The notes under the pieces were generated by a model. That model did no database searches and was not told the DNA's origin. It worked only from the letters and a program-made list of their open reading frames with translations. Positions 1-5,334 of a stretch of DNA of 5,834 bases are shown here, piece after piece. A program made the translations under genes and the position numbers. Within the stretch, counting starts at the first letter, position 1, and every line of letters begins with the position of its first letter. The DNA comes from Prevotellaceae bacterium (lineage in GTDB: Bacteria; Bacteroidota; Bacteroidia; Bacteroidales; UBA932). The stretch lies in the NCBI GenBank assembly GCA_031264875.1, contig JAISDK010000213.1, positions 1 to 5,834 of the forward strand. The letters run 5' to 3'.

Positions 1-179
1 TTATAAACGCCATCATCTTTAAGTAAGGATACATCGAATACCGTCCCCAAATCGCCGCCGCCAAGGACGGGATTGTTTTCATACTTCACCCATTTTACGG
101 GTTCTTTCCTGCTGCTAACACAGGACGCCGTCAACATCGACAGCGCAATCAAAATAATAAAACCAAATTTGTTTGTCAT
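1..179 (-). CDS. Lipoprotein, probable beta-propeller glycosidase (GH43/GH130-like), N-terminal fragment
   Basis: Only the first 59 codons are in the window; the gene continues past the left edge. The ATG at 179-177 opens a hydrophobic leader (residues 6-18) ending in the lipobox-like LTASC. Cys20 would be lipidated by signal peptidase II, placing the protein on the periplasmic or outer-membrane side. The mature start contains WVKYENNPVLGGGDLGTVFD. From memory this resembles the first blade of Bacteroidota five-bladed propeller enzymes often annotated as glycosylase or GH43/GH130-like protein; NPVLGG and GTVFDVS are the recognisable parts. That supports a role in cleaving plant or mucosal glycans, but no catalytic residue lies in this fragment, so substrate and exact family are unknown. 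It follows a truncated Tat-signal remnant on the same strand by about 105 bp and has its own TAnnTTTG box. The lipoprotein signal is secure; the enzyme assignment is moderate. Confidence 0.7.
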   Translation of the reverse strand, partial: MTNKFGFIILIALSMLTASCVSSRKEPVKWVKYENNPVLGGGDLGTVFDVSLLKDDGVY

Positions 180-216
180 TATCTTTATCCAATTTATAAA
201 TTATATCAAAATCCTG

Positions 217-224
217 CAAATATA
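217..224 (-). promoter_or_regulatory. -7 promoter box of the lipoprotein gene
   Basis: Read on the minus strand, these bases are TATATTTG, an exact match to the Bacteroidota primary-sigma -7 consensus TAnnTTTG. The box lies 37 bases before the lipoprotein ATG, so the leader would be about 30 nt. No TTTG sits at the usual 19-21 bp spacing upstream; the nearest (253-256) is 28 bp away. The box directly abuts the ATCTGCGTG repeat, so the repeat may have displaced the original -33 element. Confidence 0.45.
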
Positions 225-225
225 G

Positions 226-294
226 CACGCAGATACCACCAGTTTTTGCAGACAAAAATCTGTGTAAATCTTTTGAATCTGCGTCATCTGCGTG
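226..294. repeat. Intergenic repeat built on ATCTGCGTG
   Basis: An inverted copy CACGCAGAT (226-234) faces ATCTGCGTG (286-294), a perfect 9-bp inverted pair. A near-identical tandem copy ATCTGCGTC lies at 277-285 and a third related copy ATCTGTGTA at 258-266. A smaller inverted repeat CAGA-CAAAAA-TCTG sits inside at about 250-262. The pattern of degenerate direct and inverted copies of one 9-mer suggests a dispersed repeat rather than coding DNA. Sequences with 'ACGCAGAT' tandem copies recur between genes of several bacterial phyla (recollection, not checked here). It separates the lipoprotein gene from the Tat-signal remnant and supplies the stop codon of that remnant. Confidence 0.55.
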
Positions 295-424
295 TCCATT
301 GTATGCCCGACCGGTTTGTCAGGACTATTTCTCCTGTTTGACAGGCGGAAAACAGATTCCCGCCTAAAAATCCTCCCGCAACGATTGCGGAGAACTGCTT
401 GATAAATTTTCTTCTTGTTGTCAT
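284..424 (-). pseudogene. Truncated Tat-signal protein remnant (46 codons)
   Basis: The ATG at 424-422 begins MTTRRKFIKQFSAIVAGGFL, a textbook twin-arginine signal peptide: RRKFIK, then a hydrophobic stretch at residues 11-25. It is followed by FSAC (Cys28), which could be a lipobox or an ordinary cleavage region. The frame then runs only to residue 46 and stops at a TGA (286-284) that belongs to the ATCTGCGTG repeat. Proteins with such leaders in Bacteroidota are usually several hundred residues long (Gfo/Idh/MocA oxidoreductases, sulfatases, other exported enzymes), so this looks like the 5' end of a gene whose body has been lost. A good ribosome site (AAGAAGG, 435-429) and a -7 promoter box remain, implying recent decay. 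The original function cannot be deduced. A genuine 46-aa exported peptide is possible but less likely. Confidence 0.6.
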
Positions 425-428
425 GTGA

Positions 429-435
429 CCTTCTT
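429..435 (-). promoter_or_regulatory. Ribosome binding site of the Tat-signal remnant
   Basis: Read on the minus strand this is AAGAAGG, ending 4 bases before the ATG at 424. It is the most Shine-Dalgarno-like sequence before any start in this window and supports ATG 424-422 as the true original start. Confidence 0.5.
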
Positions 436-471
436 TATTTTTTTCTTATGATTGATTTTCAATTACGGCTG

Positions 472-479
472 CAAATGTA
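472..479 (-). promoter_or_regulatory. -7 promoter box of the Tat-signal remnant
   Basis: On the minus strand these bases are TACATTTG, matching TAnnTTTG and identical to the -7 box of the GH2 gene at 3144-3151. A convincing TTTG -33 element is not seen at the usual distance. A perfect 11-bp palindrome, CGATATTATCG (524-534), is centred 50 bp upstream of the box and could be an operator. Confidence 0.5.
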
Positions 480-545
480 GTAATAGTTTTTTATACAGAT
501 TCTTTTACTTGCTATACTTATGTCGATATTATCGGAATACACCCG

Positions 546-591
546 AAAAAAACCTTGCTTCCATATCTCGGAGACGAGACGGGAAGCAAGG
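546..591 (-). terminator. Rho-independent terminator of the EF-G2 gene
   Basis: A perfect 10-bp outer stem pairs CCTTGCTTCC (553-562) with GGAAGCAAGG (582-591). Within it, a second 5-bp stem TCTCG/CGAGA is capped by GAGA, a GNRA-type tetraloop. On the minus strand the hairpin is followed at once by seven T residues (552-546). The hairpin lies about 55 bases after the EF-G2 stop codon, across a T-rich stretch. There is no T run on the plus-strand side, so termination is directional, for minus-strand transcripts. It isolates the EF-G2 gene from the genes at the left edge. Confidence 0.9.
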
Positions 592-646
592 GAACTAAAA
601 CAAAAAAAAATAAAAAAATCACCCCATTTTAGTACTTAAAAATTTG

Positions 647-2800
647 TCATTCATCTTTTTCTTCGGCTTCGTATGCTTTCAGCAGTTTATCCTGAACATC
701 GGCAGGAACCTGTTGGTAATCGGCAAATTTCATTGTAAATGTTGCACTTCCCGAAGTCAGGGAACTGAGAGATGTTGAATACTTGTACATTTCAGCCAAA
801 GGTACTCTGGCCTTGATAACTTCAAATCCGCTATCGCTTTCCATACCTTCGATAATTGCTCTCCGGTTTTGCATGTCGCTCATCACATCTCCCATGTACT
901 CCGAGGGGACATAGATACTTACGTTGTATATAGGTTCCATAATTTTGGGACCTGCCTTTTTGAAGGCCTCTTTAAAGGCATTACGCCCTGCGAGGCGGAA
1001 AGATAATTCGTTGGAATCTACGGGATGCATCTTTCCGTCATACACGATTACGCGAATATCGCGGGCGTATGATCCGGTGAGAGGCCCTTCTTCCATTTTT
1101 TCCATTACACCTTTTAATATGGCAGGCATAAACCTGGCGTCGATAGAACCGCCAACAATACTGTTGTAGTAAACAAGTTTTCCACCCCAGTCCAAGCTTA
1201 TTTCTTCTTTTCCTCTAAGGCTGAACTTCAGTTCTTTTCCGTCGAGTTTCAATATTGCGGTGTCGGGAGCGCCTTCGATATGAGGTTCAATAACAATGTG
1301 AACTTCGCCAAATTGTCCGGCTCCTCCCGACTGTTTTTTATGACGGTAGTCAGCAAGAGCGACTTTTGTTATTGTTTCCCTGTAAGGGATTTTTGGAGCA
1401 AACAGGTCGATATCTATTTTGTGATTGTTGAGCAGTTCCCATTTCAGGATATTGACATGGTGTTCTCCCTGACCGCTAAGTATTGTCTGTTTCAATTCCT
1501 TGGAATATTCGACTATCAGAGTCGGGTCTTCCTGGTGCGCACGGTGCAGGAGTTCGCTGAGTTTCTCATCTTCATTCTCATTTTTTGCCTTGACTGCCGT
1601 GCGGAATTTCGGATCGGGAAAGATTATCGGAACGAATTTCCAGTCAATTCCTGCGTTAAGGGTCTGATTTGTCTTTGTATTTTTCAATTTAACGGTACAG
1701 CCCAAGTCGCCTGCGACCATTTCCGTAACCTTTTCCCGTTTTTTGCCTGCCACAGCAAACAGGCTCGACAGTCGCTCTTTAGTATCGTTGGAAGCATTAA
1801 CCATGTCCATTCCTTCCCTGATGATTCCCGATACTACCCGAAAATAACTTACTTCGCCGATATGCTGTTCTACAGAGGTTTTATATACAAACACCGATGC
1901 TGGGCCGTTTACGTCGCACGGCACTTCGATTCCTGTTTCCGTAACAAACACGTTTCCGTTGTCGGGATAAGGAGCTACATTGGTAATAAAATCCATCAGC
2001 CGTTTGGTACCTATGTCTTTTTTTGCAGAAAGGCAGAATACGGGAAAAGCGCTTCTCGTCTTGATTCCCATTGACAAACCCTTCAGTATTTCGTCTTCGG
2101 TAAGCTCGCCTTTGTCGAAAAATATTTCCATTAGAGACTCATCATGTTCGGCGGCAGATTCAACCAGCGAGTTATGATATTCGGCTGCTCTCCCGGCCTC
2201 GGCTGCCGGAATTTCGTTTTCCACTCTGGAGCCGTTATCGTCTTTGAACGTATAGTATTTCATTTTCAGCACATCAACGAAGCCATTGAATCCGCTGCCC
2301 GCCGACAGGGGATACTGTATAATGACAATATGATTTCCGAATGACTGCTTCAGCGATTCGACAGTTGTTTCCCAGTTAGCCTTTTCGTGGTCTAGCTGAT
2401 TTACCGCCACGATCACGGGTTTCCTGTTTTTCTCCGCCCACCTGCTCAGTGTACGGGTTCCGATTTCCACACCCGACTGTGCATTAACGGTTAGTACACA
2501 GGAATCGGCAACTTTCATGGCAGAGATAACCCCATTTACAAAATCATCGGCGCCCGGAGTGTCGATGATGTTCAGCTTGTGACCATTATACTCAGTATAT
2601 AACGGCGTTGAGTATATCGACCGTTTATACAGCTGTTCTACTTCGGTATAGTCGGAAACAGTGTTTTTAGCATCCACACTCCCTCGCCGGTCTATCACCT
2701 TTCCTTCGAACATCATGGCCTCTGCCAGAGTAGTTTTACCTGAACCGGCGCTACCAAGCAAAACAATGTTTTTAATCTGATTTGTCGTATATGTTTTCAT
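647..2800 (-). CDS. fusA2: Elongation factor G paralog EF-G2 (GTPase-deficient type translocase)
   Basis: This cytoplasmic five-domain translational GTPase homolog moves mRNA and tRNAs through the ribosome. Approximate layout: G-domain 1-285, domain II 298-390, domain III 395-470, domain IV 471-615, domain V 620-700. The P-loop is intact (G16-SAGS-GKT, K22). G3 reads DTPGADDF, with Ala84 where canonical EF-G has the catalytic His (DTPGHVDF). G4 is NQLD (134-137) instead of NKxD. Tyr63 lies where the switch I Thr of RGIT is expected. Domain IV keeps the tip DGKMHPVDSNE with His592, the residue needed for translocation. Between GQFG (495-498) and IVGG there are 26 more residues than in E. coli EF-G (recalled sequence). 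These traits fit the B. thetaiotaomicron EF-G2, which translocates without GTP hydrolysis and accumulates in carbon starvation. At 717 aa it is full length. It has its own promoter and terminator, so it is probably monocistronic; the leader is AT-rich without a clear Shine-Dalgarno. Confidence 0.93.
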   Translation of the reverse strand: MKTYTTNQIKNIVLLGSAGSGKTTLAEAMMFEGKVIDRRGSVDAKNTVSDYTEVEQLYKRSIYSTPLYTEYNGHKLNIIDTPGADDFVNGVISAMKVADSCVLTVNAQSGVEIGTRTLSRWAEKNRKPVIVAVNQLDHEKANWETTVESLKQSFGNHIVIIQYPLSAGSGFNGFVDVLKMKYYTFKDDNGSRVENEIPAAEAGRAAEYHNSLVESAAEHDESLMEIFFDKGELTEDEILKGLSMGIKTRSAFPVFCLSAKKDIGTKRLMDFITNVAPYPDNGNVFVTETGIEVPCDVNGPASVFVYKTSVEQHIGEVSYFRVVSGIIREGMDMVNASNDTKERLSSLFAVAGKKREKVTEMVAGDLGCTVKLKNTKTNQTLNAGIDWKFVPIIFPDPKFRTAVKAKNENEDEKLSELLHRAHQEDPTLIVEYSKELKQTILSGQGEHHVNILKWELLNNHKIDIDLFAPKIPYRETITKVALADYRHKKQSGGAGQFGEVHIVIEPHIEGAPDTAILKLDGKELKFSLRGKEEISLDWGGKLVYYNSIVGGSIDARFMPAILKGVMEKMEEGPLTGSYARDIRVIVYDGKMHPVDSNELSFRLAGRNAFKEAFKKAGPKIMEPIYNVSIYVPSEYMGDVMSDMQNRRAIIEGMESDSGFEVIKARVPLAEMYKYSTSLSSLTSGSATFTMKFADYQQVPADVQDKLLKAYEAEEKDE

Positions 2801-2860
2801 ATTTCTTAAAAGATAAAATTACATTAAATTACATATAAGGATAATACTTTTTTAAGCCCC

Positions 2861-2890
2861 CAAAATTATACAAAAATCTAAACGGCCAAA
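2861..2890 (-). promoter_or_regulatory. Promoter of the EF-G2 gene
   Basis: Read on the minus strand, TTTG (2890-2887) is followed after 18 bp by TAATTTTG (2868-2861), matching the Bacteroidota -33 TTTG and -7 TAnnTTTG elements with a slightly short spacer. Transcription would start near 2857, giving an AU-rich leader of about 57 nt before the ATG. The only other candidates in this interval lack the paired -33 element. Confidence 0.65.
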
Positions 2891-2905
2891 CATTTTTTTG
2901 TCCCG

Positions 2906-2925
2906 CCAACGATTTTATATCGTGG
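2906..2925. promoter_or_regulatory. Candidate operator palindrome upstream of the EF-G2 promoter
   Basis: ACGAT (2909-2913) and ATCGT (2919-2923) form a perfect inverted repeat around TTTAT, and flanking CC/GG extends it with one unpaired A. Its centre is about 59 bp upstream of the predicted EF-G2 start of transcription, a distance at which CRP-family activators commonly bind. In B. thetaiotaomicron the carbon-starvation regulator Cur (BT4338) activates the EF-G2 gene, but I do not know its consensus well enough to say this is that site. A second palindrome, TTGCCGGCAA, follows at 2928-2937. Confidence 0.3.
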
Positions 2926-3119
2926 CATTGCCGGCAACATGGCTATTAGTATTATGATTGACAGATTGGTGTACGATGTAATTTTAACTGTTATTTTCTT
3001 TAAATTTTCAGCCTGAAACCAGCATATTTCATAAAAAACCCATTGCCGGACACAGTAAAAAGCGCAAATTTGCCCGAAAATGCTTGACTTTTCCTGTAAA
3101 GTTTGTAAAATCTCAACTG

Positions 3120-3151
3120 TTTGTGACAGTCAAATATTCATACTACATTTG
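3120..3151 (+). promoter_or_regulatory. Promoter of the GH2 glycosidase gene
   Basis: TTTG (3120-3123) is followed after 20 bp by TACATTTG (3144-3151), an excellent match to the Bacteroidota primary-sigma promoter in both elements and spacing. The leader would be about 37 nt. The -33 element lies within a small inverted repeat, ACTGT-N5-ACAGT (3116-3130), that could bind a repressor. Another perfect palindrome, GCAAATTTGC, lies at 3064-3073, roughly 90 bp upstream of the predicted start. Confidence 0.75.
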
Positions 3152-3194
3152 CGTCCATGATTTATAAAAAATAACTTGTATAAATAACATATTT

Positions 3195-5003
3195 ATGAAT
3201 AGAATAAATTTAATTTCAGTAGCATTTGTATTATCGTCCGCTATCAGTTTTGCACAGTGGAATCCGTCCACCGACAAGATACGGACAAAATGGGCAGACG
3301 ACGTGAATCCGGAGAAAGTTTTGCCGGAATATCCACGTCCTGTCATGGAACGCACACAGTGGAATAATCTTAACGGACTGTGGGACTATGCCGTATTGCC
3401 AGTTGGCGCTGCCGCACCGGACAAATTCGACGGTAAAATACTGGTACCTTTTGCCATTGAATCCAGCTTGTCAGGAGTAGAAAAAAGGCTCGGAAAAGAC
3501 AGCGAACTGTGGTATAAGCGTACATTTACAGTACCTTCGGCATGGAAAGGCAAATCAGTTCTGCTTCACTTCGGAGCAGTTGACTGGAAAGCCGAAGTAT
3601 TTGTAAACGACGTCAAAATTGGGGAACACAAAGGCGGATACACTCCCTTTTCATTTGACATAACCCCCTATCTGAAACAGGGAGAACAAAAGCTCATCGT
3701 CAAAGTATGGGATCCGACAAACGACAGTTTCCAGCCAAGAGGGAAGCAAGTCAACAAGCCCGAAGGAATATGGTACACTCCCGTATCGGGCATCTGGCAA
3801 ACGGTATGGATCGAGCCGGTCGCCAAAAAGCACATCGCGGCAATAGTTCCAACAGCCGATATAGACACACGACAGTTATCCGTAAATGTTTGCGTGGCAA
3901 ATACCTCTCCCGGCGACATAGTAGAAGTTTCAGTCAGGGACGCAGGCAAAACAGTTGCTGCCGCCAAATTTGCAGCCGGACAGCAGTACAATATTCCAAT
4001 TCCGGATATGAAGCTCTGGTCGCCGGAATCGCCTTTCCTCTACGACCTTGAAATCAGCCTGTACGAAAACGGGAAACTGCAGGACAGAGTCACCGGATAC
4101 GCCGCAATGCGCAAAATATCCGCCAAAGCCGACAAAGATGGAATTATGCGCATGCAGTTGAACAACAAAGACTATTTCCAGTTCGGCCCACTGGATCAGG
4201 GATGGTGGCCCGACGGCCTGTACACGGCGCCCACCGACGAAGCCCTGCTGTATGACATCCGCAAGACAAGAGACTTCGGATTCAACATGATACGCAAGCA
4301 TGTCAAAGTAGAACCCGCCCGCTGGTACACTCACTGCGACCGTGTCGGGATACTCGTATGGCAGGACATGCCGAGCGGAGGAAACTCGCCACAATGGCAA
4401 ATGCATCAGTTCTTTGACGGCAGGGAAGCCGTTCGACCGGAAGAATCCGAAACAAACTTCCGTCGGGAATGGAAAGAGGTAATCGATTTTCTGAAACCCA
4501 ATCCATGCATCGTTGTATGGGTACCCTTCAACGAAGCATGGGGACAGTTCAAGTCCCCGGAAATTGCCGCATGGACGAAAAGCCATGATCCTTCGCGTCT
4601 CGTTAATCCCGCCAGCGGTGGAAATCATTACCTCGAAGCCGGAGACATACTGGATATACACCACTATCCCAGTCCACGCATATCGCTGATTAACACAAAA
4701 AAAGTAAATGTTTTAGGAGAATATGGCGGTATCGGCCTTGCTCTCGAAGGACATTTGTGGCAATCCGATAAAAACTGGGGATATGTCAAGTTCAAAAGCC
4801 CGAAGGAAATTACAGACGAGTATGTCAAATATGCCGAAATGTTGAAGGAGACCATTAAGCGCGGATATTCGGCAGCCGTTTACACTCAAACAACAGACGT
4901 CGAAGGCGAAGTAAACGGACTGATGACCTACGACCGGAAAGTTATAAAAATGGAAGAAGACAGGCTGAAACAGGCAAACAGCGATATTTGCAATTCGCTG
5001 TAA
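3195..5003 (+). CDS. Secreted glycoside hydrolase family 2 enzyme (beta-galactosidase/glucuronidase-like)
   Basis: The 602-aa protein begins with a signal peptide (residues 1-20, predicted cut after SFA, before Gln21), so it should act in the periplasm. Domains in order: a beta-sandwich sugar-binding domain (about 45-205, opening with PRPVMERTQWNNLNGLWDY), an immunoglobulin-like sandwich (about 210-305), and a TIM-barrel catalytic domain (about 310-590). The acid/base is Glu447 in VWVPFNEAWG, the Asn-Glu pair typical of GH2. The nucleophile is most likely Glu509 in LGEYGG. RKHVKVEPARW (367-377), VWQDMPSGG (388-396) and QGWWPDGLYTAPTDEAL (335-351) mark a GH2 subgroup common in Bacteroidota whose substrate is not established, so retaining exo-beta-glycosidase activity is the safe call. 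Both glutamates and the usual C-terminal region (YTQTTDVEGEVNGLMTYD) are present, so it appears intact. It has its own promoter, diverges from the EF-G2 gene, and has no SusC/SusD partner in view. The ATG at 3195 is the only start giving a complete signal peptide. Confidence 0.92.
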   Translation: MNRINLISVAFVLSSAISFAQWNPSTDKIRTKWADDVNPEKVLPEYPRPVMERTQWNNLNGLWDYAVLPVGAAAPDKFDGKILVPFAIESSLSGVEKRLGKDSELWYKRTFTVPSAWKGKSVLLHFGAVDWKAEVFVNDVKIGEHKGGYTPFSFDITPYLKQGEQKLIVKVWDPTNDSFQPRGKQVNKPEGIWYTPVSGIWQTVWIEPVAKKHIAAIVPTADIDTRQLSVNVCVANTSPGDIVEVSVRDAGKTVAAAKFAAGQQYNIPIPDMKLWSPESPFLYDLEISLYENGKLQDRVTGYAAMRKISAKADKDGIMRMQLNNKDYFQFGPLDQGWWPDGLYTAPTDEALLYDIRKTRDFGFNMIRKHVKVEPARWYTHCDRVGILVWQDMPSGGNSPQWQMHQFFDGREAVRPEESETNFRREWKEVIDFLKPNPCIVVWVPFNEAWGQFKSPEIAAWTKSHDPSRLVNPASGGNHYLEAGDILDIHHYPSPRISLINTKKVNVLGEYGGIGLALEGHLWQSDKNWGYVKFKSPKEITDEYVKYAEMLKETIKRGYSAAVYTQTTDVEGEVNGLMTYDRKVIKMEEDRLKQANSDICNSL

Positions 5004-5067
5004 AACACCATTAATACACAACAAGCAGCGCCATGCTCCAAAAGAGCGGCCATGAATATCAGCGTAC

Positions 5068-5099
5068 AGGCGGGGCAACCACACAGGTTAGCCCCGCCT
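5068..5099 (+). terminator. GC-rich hairpin after the GH2 gene, probable terminator
   Basis: AGGCGGGGC (5068-5076) pairs perfectly with GCCCCGCCT (5091-5099), and an inner AACC/GGTT stem with a single bulged A closes an ACACA loop. It is the first strong hairpin after the stop codon at 5003. Only two T residues follow, so it is not a classical intrinsic terminator; it may instead act with Rho or protect the 3' end of the mRNA. A weaker hairpin, GCTC-CAAAA-GAGC (5035-5047), precedes it. Confidence 0.55.
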
Positions 5100-5224
5100 T
5101 AGCGTTGTAGGATAGATCACATTCCAAATATCCGTAACCATCCGGCGATTGAAACCGTCGGCTATAATAACGTTTTTAGGTACGCGAAATAAACAGGATA
5201 TAACATATATTATTTAAGCGATTG

Positions 5225-5250
5225 TATTGCCGTCAGCTTTAGCTGACGGA
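5225..5250 (+). repeat. REP-like palindromic element, left copy
   Basis: The core CCGTCAGCTTTAGCTGACGG (5230-5249) is a hairpin with 9-bp arms around TT. The 26 bases 5225-5250 recur exactly in reverse complement at 5309-5334. A highly self-complementary core with a conserved flanking TATTG is typical of REP elements, which are mobilised by Y1-type (REP-associated tyrosine) transposases; no such transposase is in the window. The placement downstream of a coding gene is also usual for REPs. Confidence 0.75.
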
Positions 5251-5280
5251 TAAGAAAATGCAGGACACAAGCCCAAAGAC

Positions 5281-5304
5281 AAGATGTTCAAAAAGATGTT
5301 CAAA
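5281..5304 (+). repeat. 12-bp tandem duplication inside the REP pair
   Basis: AAGATGTTCAAA occurs twice in perfect tandem (5281-5292 and 5293-5304), with A residues continuing beyond the second copy. It lies in the spacer between the two inverted REP-like elements and looks like a replication-slippage duplication. No gene is read through it. Confidence 0.8.
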
Positions 5305-5308
5305 AAAT

Positions 5309-5334
5309 TCCGTCAGCTAAAGCTGACGGCAATA
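5309..5334 (-). repeat. REP-like palindromic element, right inverted copy
   Basis: This is the exact reverse complement of the 26 bases at 5225-5250, with core CCGTCAGCTAAAGCTGACGG (5310-5329). The two copies face each other across 58 bp, the arrangement known as a bacterial interspersed mosaic element. If transcribed together, the copies could pair into a long stem, or each could fold separately. Confidence 0.75.

Noticed and set aside
1280..2074. 264-codon plus-strand open frame opposite the EF-G2 gene
   Set aside because: It lies wholly antisense to a well-conserved gene; its translation is Phe/Cys-rich without recognisable domains, and no promoter is associated with it. It is a shadow of the codon usage of the real gene, as are the shorter plus-strand frames at 924-1169, 1980-2177 and 2144-2344.
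3143..3355. 70-codon minus-strand frame over the GH2 promoter and signal peptide region
   Set aside because: It overlaps a strong plus-strand promoter and the signal peptide coding region, and its translation has no recognisable features.
3930..4664. 244-codon minus-strand open frame opposite the GH2 gene
   Set aside because: The plus-strand frame has a signal peptide, GH2 motifs and both catalytic glutamates, whereas this frame has no recognisable domain. Other frames overlapping the GH2 gene (3651-3833, 3668-3991, 3707-4051, 4303-4506, 4664-4855) are rejected for the same reason.
4713..5084. 123-codon minus-strand frame across the GH2 3' end and its downstream hairpin
   Set aside because: It begins inside the putative terminator hairpin, is mainly antisense to GH2 coding sequence, and shows no domain, promoter or ribosome site.
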